From the NCBI RefSeq assembly GCF_021117275.1, contig NZ_CP088245.1, positions 1,897,501-1,961,500 of the forward strand: a stretch of DNA of 64,000 bases, given 5' to 3'. The stretch comes from Metabacillus sp. B2-18. Its GTDB lineage: Bacteria; Bacillota; Bacilli; Bacillales; Bacillaceae. The notes below the pieces were generated by a model. That model did not search any database and was not told where the DNA came from. It saw only the letters and a list, made by a program, of their open reading frames with translations. The position numbers and the translations under genes are program-made. Shown here piece after piece: positions 27,715 to 37,201 of the stretch (within the stretch, counting starts at the first letter, position 1; each line of letters starts with the position of its first letter).

Positions 27715-29118
27715 ATGAATAAACAGTTAACCCCTAAAGAAATTGTTGAGCGTTTGGATCAATATATTATAGGACAAAAGGATGCAAAAAAAGCGGTAGC
27801 AGTAGCTTTAAGAAATCGCTATAGAAGAAGCTTACTAACTGAAAAGCTACGCGAGGAAGTTGTACCTAAAAACATTCTTATGATTGGACCTACAGGTGTT
27901 GGGAAAACCGAGATAGCAAGGAGAATTGCAAAACTTGCGCATGCCCCTTTTATTAAAGTTGAAGCAACAAAATTTACTGAAGTCGGCTATGTTGGTAGGG
28001 ATGTTGAATCAATGGTGCGTGATCTGGTTGAGACTGCCGTTCGACTAGTAAAAGAAGAAAAAATAGCTGATGTTAAAGGGCTAGCTGAGGAAAATGCTAA
28101 TAAACGGTTAATTGAGCTACTTGTTCCAAGTAAGAAAAAACAATCAGCAGCGAAAAATCCTTTGGAAATGCTTTTTGGAGGAGCGAGTCAACAATCTCAA
28201 GATCAAGAGGAAAGCTCAACTGAAGAATCTACTCTTCAAGAAAAGCGTCGTAGAATCTCACATCAATTAGCATTAGGTGAATTAGAAGATCATTATGTAA
28301 CTGTCGAGGTTGAGGAACAACAAGCATCAATGTTTGATTTACTTCAAGGCTCGGGTATGGAACAAATGGGGATGAACATGCAGGATGCTCTAGGAAGTTT
28401 TATGCCTAAGAAAAAGAAAAAGAGAAAGTTAACTGTTAGAGAAGCAAGAAAAGTTATAACAAATGAAGAAGCAAGTAAACTAATTGATATGGAAGATGTA
28501 ACACAGGAAGCTATTATACGTTCTGAACAAACCGGTATTATTTTCATAGATGAAATCGATAAAATAGCAGGTAAATCTAAGGGTGGATCTTCAGCGGATG
28601 TTTCCAGGGAAGGGGTACAACGTGATATTCTTCCGATTGTGGAAGGATCTACTGTTGTAACGAAATATGGATCAGTCAAGACAGATCATATGTTATTTAT
28701 TGCTGCTGGTGCCTTTCATATCGCTAAGCCATCTGACCTTATCCCGGAACTACAAGGAAGATTTCCAATTCGTGTAGAATTAACAAAACTTAGTGTAGAT
28801 GATTTTGTGAAAATCTTAGTAGAACCTGATAATGCTCTTTTAAAACAATATCAAGCGTTAATTGAAACAGAAGGTATACAATTAGAATTTTCTGACGATG
28901 CTATTCGTAGAATAGCTGAAGTTGCATTTGAGGTGAATCAAAATACTGATAATATTGGTGCAAGGAGATTACATACAATTCTTGAACGATTATTAGAAGA
29001 TCTATCATTTGAGGCACCTGATATAAATTTAGAAAAGATTGTCATTACGCCACAGTACGTCGAAGACAAACTTGGGAAAATATCTAAAAACAAAGATTTA
29101 AGCCAGTTTATATTATAA
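27715..29118 (+). CDS. hslU: HslU (ClpY) ATPase
   Basis: 467-residue AAA+ unfoldase of HslUV. Walker A GPTGVGKT at 58-65, Walker [12 protein letters not shown] near residue 280, an intermediate I domain (about 110-240, charged, Gln-rich) and the sensor/Arg-finger region [13 protein letters not shown]. The C-terminal tail that opens HslV ends QFIL. Start ATG 27715 after GGGAGG; upstream in-frame codons lie inside hslV. AAA+ residues are intact. Confidence 0.97.
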   Translation: MNKQLTPKEIVERLDQYIIGQKDAKKAVAVALRNRYRRSLLTEKLREEVVPKNILMIGPTGVGKTEIARRIAKLAHAPFIKVEATKFTEVGYVGRDVESMVRDLVETAVRLVKEEKIADVKGLAEENANKRLIELLVPSKKKQSAAKNPLEMLFGGASQQSQDQEESSTEESTLQEKRRRISHQLALGELEDHYVTVEVEEQQASMFDLLQGSGMEQMGMNMQDALGSFMPKKKKKRKLTVREARKVITNEEASKLIDMEDVTQEAIIRSEQTGIIFIDEIDKIAGKSKGGSSADVSREGVQRDILPIVEGSTVVTKYGSVKTDHMLFIAAGAFHIAKPSDLIPELQGRFPIRVELTKLSVDDFVKILVEPDNALLKQYQALIETEGIQLEFSDDAIRRIAEVAFEVNQNTDNIGARRLHTILERLLEDLSFEAPDINLEKIVITPQYVEDKLGKISKNKDLSQFIL

Positions 29119-29157
29119 AAAATTACAATTTCATATGTTTACAGGAGGAACCAATAA

Positions 29158-29937
29158 ATGGCTCTATTACAGAAAACACGTAAAATTAATGCAATGCTCC
29201 AAAGAGCAGCAGGGAAACCAGTTAACTTCAAAGAGATGGCTGAAAAGCTAAGCGAAGTGATTGAAGCAAATATCTTTGTTGTAAGCAGAAGAGGAAAGTT
29301 ACTAGGCTTTGCAGTTAATCAGCTTATCGAAAACGAGAGAATGAAAAAAATGCTTGAAGACCGTCAGTTTCCTGAAGGTTATACAAACAACCTTTTTAAC
29401 ATAACAGAAACATCTTCAAACATCGATGTATATAGTGAATATACTGCATTTCCAGTTGAAAATCGTGAATTATTTAAAAATGGCTTAACAACTATCGTGC
29501 CGATCATTGGTGGTGGAGAGCGTTTAGGAACTTTAATTTTAGCAAGAGTACAAGAACAATTTGAAGATGAAGATTTAATTCTTGCTGAATATGGAGCTAC
29601 TGTTGTAGGTATGGAGATTCTGCGTGAAAAAGCTGAAGAAATCGAAGAGGAAGCACGAAGCAAAGCGGTTGTACAAATGGCTATCAGTTCTCTATCATAC
29701 AGTGAATTAGAAGCGATTGAACATATATTTGAGGAATTAAGCGGAAATGAAGGTCTTTTAGTAGCTAGTAAAATAGCTGATCGTGTTGGAATTACAAGAT
29801 CTGTAATTGTAAATGCATTACGTAAGCTAGAGAGTGCTGGTGTTATTGAATCCCGATCTCTAGGGATGAAAGGAACATATATAAAAGTTCTTAATGCGAA
29901 ATTCTTAGTTGAATTAGAGAAATTAAAAACAAATTAA
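29158..29937 (+). CDS. codY: CodY, GTP- and branched-chain-amino-acid-sensing regulator
   Basis: 259 residues. Global repressor of nutrient-limitation genes, competence and motility. GAF domain (about 1-155) binds isoleucine/valine; the C-terminal winged helix-turn-helix reads [23 protein letters not shown], with [12 protein letters not shown] in the wing. AGGAGG ribosome site. Last gene of the xerC-hslVU-codY unit; CodY is known to repress the fla/che promoter in B. subtilis, which is the next unit here. Confidence 0.98.
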   Translation: MALLQKTRKINAMLQRAAGKPVNFKEMAEKLSEVIEANIFVVSRRGKLLGFAVNQLIENERMKKMLEDRQFPEGYTNNLFNITETSSNIDVYSEYTAFPVENRELFKNGLTTIVPIIGGGERLGTLILARVQEQFEDEDLILAEYGATVVGMEILREKAEEIEEEARSKAVVQMAISSLSYSELEAIEHIFEELSGNEGLLVASKIADRVGITRSVIVNALRKLESAGVIESRSLGMKGTYIKVLNAKFLVELEKLKTN

Positions 29938-29942
29938 TAATA

Positions 29943-29983
29943 AAAGGCACTTTGAGGATTATATCCTTAAAGTGCCTTTTTTG
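29943..29983 (+). terminator. Terminator of xerC-hslVU-codY
   Basis: AAAAGGCACTTTGAGG (29942-29957) pairs with CCTTAAAGTGCCTTTT (29965-29980) with one G-U pair, and T-rich sequence follows. Confidence 0.9.
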
Positions 29984-30052
29984 AGTTTTTGTAAATCTTT
30001 TTTGATTTATTCAATAAGATAGAAAATCCGACTTTTTTTTACAAAATCTTAA

Positions 30053-30081
30053 TAGACTTTAAGACTAATATTTCATACAAT
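30053..30081 (+). promoter_or_regulatory. Main promoter of the fla/che operon
   Basis: TAGACT (30053-30058), 17-bp spacer, TACAAT (30076-30081), 71 bp before flgB. It fits a sigma-A promoter like the B. subtilis fla/che PA. No good sigma-D promoter was found beside it; the best -10 candidate near 30103 matches only 5 of 8. Confidence 0.6.
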
Positions 30082-30151
30082 GAGTAAGAAGAAAACACAT
30101 ATTTCGACATTATACGATACGTATGTACTTTACATTTTGTGAGGGGATATT

Positions 30152-30544
30152 ATGAAATTATTTTCAAATACAATAAATAGTTTAGAAACCGCAATTTCTC
30201 AATCAACTGCTAAGCAAAAGGTTATCTCTAATAACATTGCCAATGTTGATACCCCGAATTATAAAGCTCAAGAGGTTCGGTTTAATACTGCATTATCAAA
30301 TGAGATGCAAAAACTTCAGGCTACAAAGACAAACGCCAAACATTTTGAATTTGGTGGTTCTGATACATCAAGCTTTAAAATCGTTTCAAGAAATAACACC
30401 AATTATCATCATAATGGAAATAATGTTGACATTGATTCTGAAATGACAGAAATGGCAAAAAATCAAATTCAATATAATGCGCTAATCGAAAGAATAAGTG
30501 GGAAATTTAACTCACTAAAAACAGTGATTAAAGGTGGCAGATAA
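30152..30544 (+). CDS. flgB: Flagellar proximal rod protein FlgB
   Basis: 130 residues. Rod subunit of the basal body, exported by the flagellar type III apparatus. The rod/hook family motif SNNIANVDTPNYKAQEV is near residues 27-43, and the C-terminal amphipathic helix ends FNSLKTVIKGGR. GAGGGGA ribosome site. First gene of the long fla/che operon; flgC starts 2 nt after its stop. Confidence 0.97.
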   Translation: MKLFSNTINSLETAISQSTAKQKVISNNIANVDTPNYKAQEVRFNTALSNEMQKLQATKTNAKHFEFGGSDTSSFKIVSRNNTNYHHNGNNVDIDSEMTEMAKNQIQYNALIERISGKFNSLKTVIKGGR

Positions 30545-30546
30545 AT

Positions 30547-31002
30547 ATGTCTATTTTTCATTCAATAAACACATCTGGTTCGGCATTAACTGCTCAGCGG
30601 GTTAGAATGGACGTTATTTCTTCGAATATGGCTAATATGGACACAACCAGAGGAGAATTCATTGATGGTGAGTGGCAACCATATCGCAGAAAAATGGTTG
30701 TCACTCAGCCCCAAGGAAACAGTTTTTCCTCTTTTCTTAATAAGGCAATGGGCTCGGGCTCATCAGCAAAAGCCGATGGGGTAAAAGTAACGGAAATTGT
30801 CGAAGATGATACTCCATTTGAACTAATCTATGACCCAGAGCATCCGGACGCTAATGATGAAGGCTATGTCGCGATGCCGAATGTAGATCCTTTAAAGGAA
30901 ATGGTTGATCTTATTAGTAGCACTCGATCATATGAAGCGAATGTTACGGCAATGAATGCTTCTAAAGGGATGCTAATGAAAGCATTAGAAATTGGGAAAT
31001 AG
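30547..31002 (+). CDS. flgC: Flagellar proximal rod protein FlgC
   Basis: 151 residues. Rod subunit stacked on FlgB. The N-terminal motif is SSNMANMDTTRGEFIDGEW, and the C-terminal helix VDLISSTRSYEANVTAMNASKGMLMKAL is the FlgC signature (cited here in two parts). AAAGGTGG ribosome site within the end of flgB indicates coupling. Confidence 0.97.
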   Translation: MSIFHSINTSGSALTAQRVRMDVISSNMANMDTTRGEFIDGEWQPYRRKMVVTQPQGNSFSSFLNKAMGSGSSAKADGVKVTEIVEDDTPFELIYDPEHPDANDEGYVAMPNVDPLKEMVDLISSTRSYEANVTAMNASKGMLMKALEIGK

Positions 31003-31012
31003 GTGATTAGAA

Positions 31013-31324
31013 ATGATTAATAGTATTAGTCCATTCCAAGTAACAACTACTCAGCCTGTTCAACCTAAGGCTATCAATATAACAAATAGTAAGACGGAAA
31101 ATAAAACTAGTTTTGCAGAAACGTTAAAGCAATCTATTAATGAGATCAATAAAGTACAACTTGAATCAGATAAAATGACAGAGGCTCTTGCAAGCGGCAA
31201 AAATGTGGAACTTCATGATGTCATGATTGCATCCCAGAAATCAAGTATTACGCTTCTAACAGCTATAGAAGTCAGAAACAAAGCGATTGAAGCATATCAA
31301 GAAATGATGAGAATGCAGGTTTAG
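31013..31324 (+). CDS. fliE: Flagellar hook-basal body protein FliE
   Basis: 103 residues. Junction protein between the MS ring and the rod, the first substrate of flagellar export. The C-terminal part LHDVMIASQKSSITLLTAIEVRNKAIEAYQEMMRMQV is the conserved region (motifs VMIASQK, EVRNKAIEAYQEMMRM). AATAGGTGAT ribosome site. A perfect hairpin follows before fliF. Confidence 0.96.
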   Translation: MINSISPFQVTTTQPVQPKAINITNSKTENKTSFAETLKQSINEINKVQLESDKMTEALASGKNVELHDVMIASQKSSITLLTAIEVRNKAIEAYQEMMRMQV

Positions 31325-31334
31325 TAGTTTAGAG

Positions 31335-31363
31335 GAACCGTTCTATTAACAATAGAACGGTTC
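31335..31363 (+). other. Perfect stem-loop between fliE and fliF
   Basis: GAACCGTTCTATT (31335-31347) and AATAGAACGGTTC (31351-31363) form a 13-bp perfect stem with a 3-nt loop. No U tract follows, so it is unlikely to be a full terminator. It could stabilise or attenuate the mRNA. Confidence 0.7.
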
Positions 31364-31409
31364 TGACTACGAAATGCAGAAAGTCATTGTGACCGGGGGA
31401 TTTTATGGA

Positions 31410-33020
31410 ATGAACGAAAAATTAATGAATACAAAAGATAAACTATCTGGGCTATGGCAAGGAAGAAGTAAAGGACAAAAAAACCTTATTATAACAGGCA
31501 CGATTCTGTTTTTTGTTATAGCCGGGCTATTGACTTACTTTGTGTCAAAACCTACTTTAGTTCCTCTTTATTCTAATCTTTCTCCTGCTGAAACAGGTCA
31601 AATTAAAGAAACACTTGATGCGAAGGGTGTTCAGTCCGAAATCTCAAATAATGGTTCAACCATTATGGTACCAAAAGAGATGGTAGACACTTTGATGGTT
31701 GAGTTAGCAGCTGAAGGAGTTCCAAATACGGGAACAATTGACTATTCTTACTTTGGTCAGGATTCTGGTTTTGGAATGACGGATAAAGAGTTTGATGTGA
31801 TTAAACTTAAGGCTACTCAAACAGAGCTGGCAAACCTAATGAAGGGAATAGAGGGAGTTAATAATGCAAATGTCATGATTAATCTTCCAGCAGAATCTGT
31901 TTTTGTAGGAGAACAAACTGAAGGTTCATCTGCTTCGGTTGTATTAAATTTAAAACCTGGAGCTCAATTGGACCAAGAAAAAGTAAATGCACTTTTTCAC
32001 TTAGTTTCTAAAAGTGTTCCAAATCTTTCTACAGATAATATCGTCATTATGGATCAAAACTTTAACTATTATGATCTAAATAATGGTCAAAACTCTTCAC
32101 CAGGTACAAGCTATGCATCTCAGCAAGAAATTAAAGCACAAATTGAACAAGATATTCAACGAGATGTTCAAAAGTTATTGGGTACGATGATGGGACAAGA
32201 AAAAGTTGTTGTTGCGGTAACAACAGATATTGACTTCACTCAAGAAAACCGTGAAGAAAATATTGTATCTCCAGTAGTCGAAGGTTCTGATGAAGGAATT
32301 GCTGTTAGTGTAGAAAGAATTACCGAAGCCTATACGGGAGATGGTGCTGCCGCCGCAGGTGGTCCGAATGGAACTGGTGAAACGGATGTTCCTAACTACG
32401 AAGCAACAGCAGAAGGCACTGGTAATGGAGATTATGAACGTATTGAAGAACGAATTAATAATGAAGTGAATCGTATTAATAAACAGATTGTGGAGAGTCC
32501 GTATAAAATACGGGACTTAGGAATTCAAGTAATGGTCGAACCACCAGATCCAGAAAATCTGGATTCATTCACACCAGAACGCGAAGAAGATATTCAACAA
32601 ATATTATCAACAATCGTAAGAACCTCAATTAATAAAGAAGCTGATGCAGAGCCTTTAACACAAGAGCAGCTAGAAGAAAAAGTTGTGGTTTCTGTTCAAC
32701 CGTTCGATGGTAAACAGCAACTTGCTGAAGCTGAAGCAACTCCAGTTATTCCAATTTGGATGTACATTGTAGGAGGAGTTTTACTATTAGCAATCATTGT
32801 TCTTATCATTCTGCTAGTTAGAAAGAAAAAGCAAGAGAATGAAGAGCTTGAAGAAGAGGAAGACGACTTACAGGATGGACCAACGTTTGATATTCAAGAT
32901 ATCAACAACAATGAAATTGAGACAGAGACTACAGTTCGTAAAAAGCAGCTAGAAAAAATGGCAAAAGAAAAACCAGAAGATTTTGCAAAACTGTTACGAA
33001 CTTGGATTTCTGAGGAATAG
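31410..33020 (+). CDS. fliF: Flagellar MS-ring protein FliF
   Basis: 536 residues, the B. subtilis length. Builds the membrane/supramembrane ring. First transmembrane helix at about 25-43 (GTILFFVIAGLLTYFV), second near the C-terminus (MYIVGGVLLLAIIVLIILLV). Periplasmic ring-building motifs lie between, including FGQDSGFGMTDKEFDV. The cytoplasmic tail that binds FliG ends KPEDFAKLLRTWISEE. A longer frame from 31374 precedes the GGGGGA ribosome site, so ATG 31410 is preferred. Confidence 0.96.
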   Translation: MNEKLMNTKDKLSGLWQGRSKGQKNLIITGTILFFVIAGLLTYFVSKPTLVPLYSNLSPAETGQIKETLDAKGVQSEISNNGSTIMVPKEMVDTLMVELAAEGVPNTGTIDYSYFGQDSGFGMTDKEFDVIKLKATQTELANLMKGIEGVNNANVMINLPAESVFVGEQTEGSSASVVLNLKPGAQLDQEKVNALFHLVSKSVPNLSTDNIVIMDQNFNYYDLNNGQNSSPGTSYASQQEIKAQIEQDIQRDVQKLLGTMMGQEKVVVAVTTDIDFTQENREENIVSPVVEGSDEGIAVSVERITEAYTGDGAAAAGGPNGTGETDVPNYEATAEGTGNGDYERIEERINNEVNRINKQIVESPYKIRDLGIQVMVEPPDPENLDSFTPEREEDIQQILSTIVRTSINKEADAEPLTQEQLEEKVVVSVQPFDGKQQLAEAEATPVIPIWMYIVGGVLLLAIIVLIILLVRKKKQENEELEEEEDDLQDGPTFDIQDINNNEIETETTVRKKQLEKMAKEKPEDFAKLLRTWISEE

Positions 33021-33031
33021 GAGGTTAACTG

Positions 33032-34048
33032 ATGGCTAGGAAAGATAATAATACATTAACAGGTAAACAGAAGGCTGCCATTCTTTTAATCTCTTTAGGA
33101 CCAGAAGTATCAGCATCTGTTTATAAACATTTGTCTGAAGAAGAAATCGAAAAACTAACATTAGAGATTTCAGGTGTACGAAAGGTCGATTCCGAAAAGA
33201 AAGAAGAAATTATTGAGGAATTTCATGATATTGCAATGGCGCAAGATTTTATCACCCAAGGTGGAATTGCTTACGCAAAAGAGGTACTGGAAAAGGCATT
33301 AGGTGAGGATAAAGCAACTAGCATTATTCACCGACTAACATCTTCCTTACAAGTTAAACCATTTGATTTTGCAAGGAAGGCAGATCCATCACAGATTTTG
33401 AACTTTATTCAAAATGAGCATCCTCAGACAATTGCCCTGATTCTTTCTTATCTAGAACCGAATCAATCAGGACAAATTCTATCTGAGCTTCCACAAGAAC
33501 TGCAAGCAGATGTTGCGCGAAGAATTGCTGTAATGGATAGAACAGCTCCTGAAATAATTAATGAAGTTGAACAGATTCTTGAACGCAAGCTTTCATCAAC
33601 GGTTACTCAAGACTTTACACAAACTGGTGGAATTGAGGCAGTTGTTGAAGTATTAAATGGAGTGGATCGATCAACAGAAAGAACCATCCTTGATTCACTT
33701 GAGATTCAAGATCCGGTATTGGCTGAAGAAATTAAAAAGAGAATGTTTGTCTTTGAAGACATTGTTACACTTGATAATCGTGCAATACAGCGTGTGATTA
33801 GAGATGTAGAAAACGATGACTTAATGCTTTCACTTAAAGTTGCTAGTGAAGAAGTTAGAGATGTGGTCTTTAAGAATATGTCTAAACGAATGGTTGATAC
33901 GTTCAAAGAAGAAATGGAATTTATGGGGCCAGTTAGGCTTCGTGATGTAGAAGAGGCTCAATCAAGAATTGTTGGTGTTATTAGAAGGCTTGAAGAAGCT
34001 GGTGAAATTGTCATTGCCCGTGGTGGAGGAGATGATATTATTGTCTAG
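33032..34048 (+). CDS. fliG: Flagellar motor switch protein FliG
   Basis: 338 residues. Rotor protein that contacts the MotA stator. Three domains: N-terminal FliF-binding (GKQKAAILLISLGPEVSA), middle with EHPQTIALILSYL and the hinge, C-terminal torque domain with charged helix FKNMSKRMVDTFKEEMEFMGPVRLRDVEEAQ (short parts: MSKRMVDTF, GPVRLRDVEEAQ). GGAGG ribosome site. Overlaps the fliH start by 8 nt. Confidence 0.97.
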   Translation: MARKDNNTLTGKQKAAILLISLGPEVSASVYKHLSEEEIEKLTLEISGVRKVDSEKKEEIIEEFHDIAMAQDFITQGGIAYAKEVLEKALGEDKATSIIHRLTSSLQVKPFDFARKADPSQILNFIQNEHPQTIALILSYLEPNQSGQILSELPQELQADVARRIAVMDRTAPEIINEVEQILERKLSSTVTQDFTQTGGIEAVVEVLNGVDRSTERTILDSLEIQDPVLAEEIKKRMFVFEDIVTLDNRAIQRVIRDVENDDLMLSLKVASEEVRDVVFKNMSKRMVDTFKEEMEFMGPVRLRDVEEAQSRIVGVIRRLEEAGEIVIARGGGDDIIV

Positions 34049-34799
34049 GCTTATTAAGTCTCAATTCACTAATCATCATGATGACAAAAGAACAATAGCA
34101 GTCCAGCAACTTCAGGTATTAATGCAAGATAAAATAACTCAAGATGATCCTGAGTTATTAAAAGAATCTTCATATATTATTCAATCAGCTAGAGCAGAAG
34201 CAGAGAAGATCATCCAATCTGCACATGACGAGTCATCTAGAATAAAGCAGCAAATAGACGGTGAAAGAAATGAGTGGCATCAAGAACGCGAACAATTAAT
34301 TGAACAGGCCAAGCAAGAAGGATATGCAGAAGGTTTGGAACTGGGAAGACAAGAAGCACTAAGACAATATCATGCTCATATAGAAGAGTCGAAAAGAATG
34401 ATCGATATGGCAAAACATGATTATGATGAAATAATTCAATCTGCCGAAAACACAATCTTAGAACTTTCGATAAAAGTAGCAGAAAAAATTATTAGTTCTA
34501 AACTTGTTGACTCACAGGAGAATTTCCTTCCCTTAGTAAAAAAGGGGCTTCTTGAAGTAAAAGAATATGAAAATATTAAAATCCATGTTCATCCATGTTA
34601 CTACGAATTGGTGTTAAATCAAAAAAATGAATTAAAAACATTGGTGACAAATGACACAGACTTATATGTATATGCTAATGCAGAATTAAATGAGCAGGAT
34701 TGCTTTATCGAATCTGCTTTTGGGCGGATTGATCTGAGTATTGATACTCAATTAGAGCAGTTAAAAGAACAATTACTAGATTTACTTGATGAGAGGTGA
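34041..34799 (+). CDS. fliH: Flagellar assembly protein FliH (TTG start)
   Basis: 252 residues. Regulator of the export ATPase FliI and link to the C ring. Long charged coiled coil (about 45-125) with the GxxxG-like stretch YAEGLELGRQEALRQYH, then an ATP-synthase-delta-like C-terminal domain. The frame has an ATG at 34032, but it is only 1 nt from the GGAGGA ribosome site. TTG 34041 is 10 nt away and gives MSRLIKSQF, matching B. subtilis MSNVIKSHF. It overlaps fliG by 8 nt. Confidence 0.9.
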   Translation: MSRLIKSQFTNHHDDKRTIAVQQLQVLMQDKITQDDPELLKESSYIIQSARAEAEKIIQSAHDESSRIKQQIDGERNEWHQEREQLIEQAKQEGYAEGLELGRQEALRQYHAHIEESKRMIDMAKHDYDEIIQSAENTILELSIKVAEKIISSKLVDSQENFLPLVKKGLLEVKEYENIKIHVHPCYYELVLNQKNELKTLVTNDTDLYVYANAELNEQDCFIESAFGRIDLSIDTQLEQLKEQLLDLLDER

Positions 34800-34806
34800 T
34801 TTCCAA

Positions 34807-36126
34807 TTGAGAGCAGTGGATCTGATTCATACAATTGACAGTTTAGATTCCTATAAGCGTTATGGGAAAGTAAAAAGGGTAGTCGGGTTGATGATTGAAT
34901 CAAGAGGACCTGAAAGCTCAATTGGTGACCTTTGTTATATTTATACCGGATCAACTAAGAAAACGAGAATTCCGGCAGAGGTTGTTGGTTTTAAAGATGA
35001 AAATGTTCTGTTAATGCCGTATTTGCAAGTGATGCATATATCACCTGGAAGTATTGTTGAAGCGACGGATGAACCTCTAACAGTAAAAATCGGTATGGGT
35101 TTAATTGGACAAGTAGTCGATGCTTTTGGATTACCTCTAAATGAATCCAATCTTCCAAAGGGCCTAGCAAGTGTTCCAACTGATCAATCTCCTCCCAATC
35201 CAATGAAGCGTCCACCCATCCATGAAAAAATGGAAGTTGGAGTCCGTGTTATTGATAGCTTGTTAACGGTTGGAAAAGGTCAGCGTGTAGGTATTTTTGC
35301 GGGTAGTGGTGTTGGTAAAAGTACATTAATGGGTATGATTGCCCGAAACACAAATGCAGATTTAAATGTGATCGCGCTCATAGGTGAACGTGGACGTGAG
35401 GTAAGAGAGTTTATTGACAAAGATCTTGGACCTGAAGGATTAAAAAGATCAATTGTTGTTGTTGCCACTTCAGATCAGCCTGCTCTTATGAGGATGAAGG
35501 CGGCGTATACCGCAACTGCTATTGCTGAGTATTTTCGTGATAAAGGGTTAAATGTTATGTTTATGATGGACTCTGTTACGCGTGTAGCAATGGCACAGCG
35601 TGAAATCGGGCTTGCAGTTGGGGAACCACCAACAACAAAAGGATATACCCCATCGGTTTTTGCCATATTGCCTAAACTATTAGAACGAACTGGTACAAAT
35701 GAGCAAGGAACAATCACGGCTTTTTATACTGTTCTTGTTGATGGTGATGATTTAAATGAACCAATCTCAGATACTGTTCGAGGTATATTAGATGGTCATA
35801 TTGTTTTGGACCGACAACTCGCAAATAAAGGACAATTCCCGGCAATTAATGTTCTAAAAAGCATTAGTCGAGTTATGAATCAAATCGTTGATTCAGGACA
35901 CAAAAGTTCAGCATCAAAACTGCGTGATCTTCTTTCAACCTATTTAAATTCCGAAGATTTAATTAATATCGGGGCTTATAAAAGAGGTTCTTCACGAGAG
36001 ATTGATGAAGCAATTAAATTCTATCCGAAAATCATTTCATTTTTAAAGCAAAATGTTGAAGATAAAGTCACTATTGAAGAAAGTATTTCTTCACTTAATC
36101 AGTTAATCGAAAAAGGTGATTTTTAA
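34807..36126 (+). CDS. fliI: Flagellar export ATPase FliI (TTG start)
   Basis: 439 residues. Hexameric ATPase that releases export substrates from chaperones. Walker A AGSGVGKS at 165-172, with VIALIGERGREVREFI, Walker B VMFMMDSVTRVAMAQREIGL and GEPPTTKGYTPSVFA all canonical. In-frame TTG 34786 and ATG 34789 precede the AGAGGTGA ribosome site (34792-34799), so the start is TTG 34807, 7 nt downstream. It follows the fliH stop by 7 nt. Confidence 0.93.
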   Translation: MRAVDLIHTIDSLDSYKRYGKVKRVVGLMIESRGPESSIGDLCYIYTGSTKKTRIPAEVVGFKDENVLLMPYLQVMHISPGSIVEATDEPLTVKIGMGLIGQVVDAFGLPLNESNLPKGLASVPTDQSPPNPMKRPPIHEKMEVGVRVIDSLLTVGKGQRVGIFAGSGVGKSTLMGMIARNTNADLNVIALIGERGREVREFIDKDLGPEGLKRSIVVVATSDQPALMRMKAAYTATAIAEYFRDKGLNVMFMMDSVTRVAMAQREIGLAVGEPPTTKGYTPSVFAILPKLLERTGTNEQGTITAFYTVLVDGDDLNEPISDTVRGILDGHIVLDRQLANKGQFPAINVLKSISRVMNQIVDSGHKSSASKLRDLLSTYLNSEDLINIGAYKRGSSREIDEAIKFYPKIISFLKQNVEDKVTIEESISSLNQLIEKGDF

Positions 36127-36569
36127 TGGTAAATCCATTTCGATTCCAAAAAATAATGGATGTTAAAGAAAATGAAAAAGAACAATCACTAGCTGAGTAT
36201 AATCAATCTGTAAATGATTTTGAAAATGTAGCGAACAAATTATACGATTCTTTGAAACAAAAAGAAGTGTTAGAGGAAACAACTCTTGCGCGATTAAATA
36301 GTGGAATGTCTGTTCAGGAAATTAGACATTATCAACAATTTGTTAGCAATATAGAAAAAACAATTACTCATTATCAAAAACTGGTTCAGTTAACAAGAAA
36401 CAGAATGAATGAAAAACAAATGAAGCTTATGCAGAAAAATATTGAAGTGAAAAAATACGAAAAGTTGAAAGAAAAACAGCTGGAACAGTATATTTTGGCA
36501 ACAAAACATTCTGAAAACAAGCAAATGGATGATCTTTCTATCCAATCTTATATGTATCGTGGAAGTTAG
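36126..36569 (+). CDS. fliJ: Flagellar export chaperone FliJ
   Basis: 147 residues, almost entirely coiled coil, starting MVNPFRFQKIMDVKENEKEQ. FliJ is the central stalk of the FliI ATPase ring and contacts FlhA. Its ATG shares one base with the fliI stop, and AAGGTGA lies in the fliI end. Length and position are normal. Confidence 0.93.
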   Translation: MVNPFRFQKIMDVKENEKEQSLAEYNQSVNDFENVANKLYDSLKQKEVLEETTLARLNSGMSVQEIRHYQQFVSNIEKTITHYQKLVQLTRNRMNEKQMKLMQKNIEVKKYEKLKEKQLEQYILATKHSENKQMDDLSIQSYMYRGS

Positions 36570-36580
36570 GTGAACCCAAA

Positions 36581-37186
36581 GTGGAAACTGAAACTGAAAA
36601 ACAAGAATTCGGTAAATTTCAATGGTTTTTCTTTGTCATATTTATTCCGATGATTTTCACTTTAACGTTAGTCGGTGTTATTTTATCCGTAGCAGGCTTT
36701 GATGTACTGGGAAAAGCCAAATCAACATTAAAGGAAATACCTGTCGTTGAAAAATTATTCAAAGAAGAAGAAGATACAGCCGCTACTTCTCAGGTTTTGA
36801 AAGAAGAAGCTCAAAAAGAAGAAATGAAGAAGCTTGAAGAAACGGTTGAGGAACAATCAGTGATGATTACCGCTCTTGAAAAGGATTTAACGAATAAAGA
36901 AAAAGAAGTTCAAACTCTTACACAAGAAATAAGCTCATTGGAAAAACAACTTGAGGAAATTAAAAATACAGAAACAGAAACAAACAATCAGAAAAAGGAT
37001 ATTTCTAGCTTATACGACAATATGAGCAGTAAGAAAGCAGCGGAGATTATTCCGAATTTATCTCAAGAAGATGCTTTGTTAATTCTTACTTCATTAGATG
37101 ATAAGCAAGTTGCTGATATATTAGCAAAAATGACGGTTGAAGATGCAGTGAAATATACTGGGTTATTGTCTTCTAATGAAGAATAG
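36581..37186 (+). CDS. ylxF: YlxF, MotE-like membrane coiled-coil protein (GTG start)
   Basis: 201 residues. N-terminal membrane anchor (about 14-37, FFFVIFIPMIFTLTLVGVIL), then a coiled coil (85-130) and a C-terminal MgtE-N-like repeat domain (MSSKKAAEIIPNLSQEDALL, LDDKQVADILAKM). This architecture is that of MotE, a periplasmic chaperone for the stator part MotC in alphaproteobacteria. In Bacillus the function is not established. GTG 36581 is 8 nt after TAGGTGA. It lies between fliJ and fliK. Confidence 0.88.
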   Translation: METETEKQEFGKFQWFFFVIFIPMIFTLTLVGVILSVAGFDVLGKAKSTLKEIPVVEKLFKEEEDTAATSQVLKEEAQKEEMKKLEETVEEQSVMITALEKDLTNKEKEVQTLTQEISSLEKQLEEIKNTETETNNQKKDISSLYDNMSSKKAAEIIPNLSQEDALLILTSLDDKQVADILAKMTVEDAVKYTGLLSSNEE

Positions 37187-37201
37187 AAGGGAGGTGGAAA
37201 T

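Noticed and set aside
30014..30028. Possible CodY box before flgB
   Set aside because: Only about 8 of 15 consensus positions match; the GAAAAT half-site alone is common in AT-rich DNA.
30008..30034. Possible sigma-D promoter (TCCGACTT) before flgB
   Set aside because: Only 5 of 8 bases match the -10 and no TAAA stands at the right distance.
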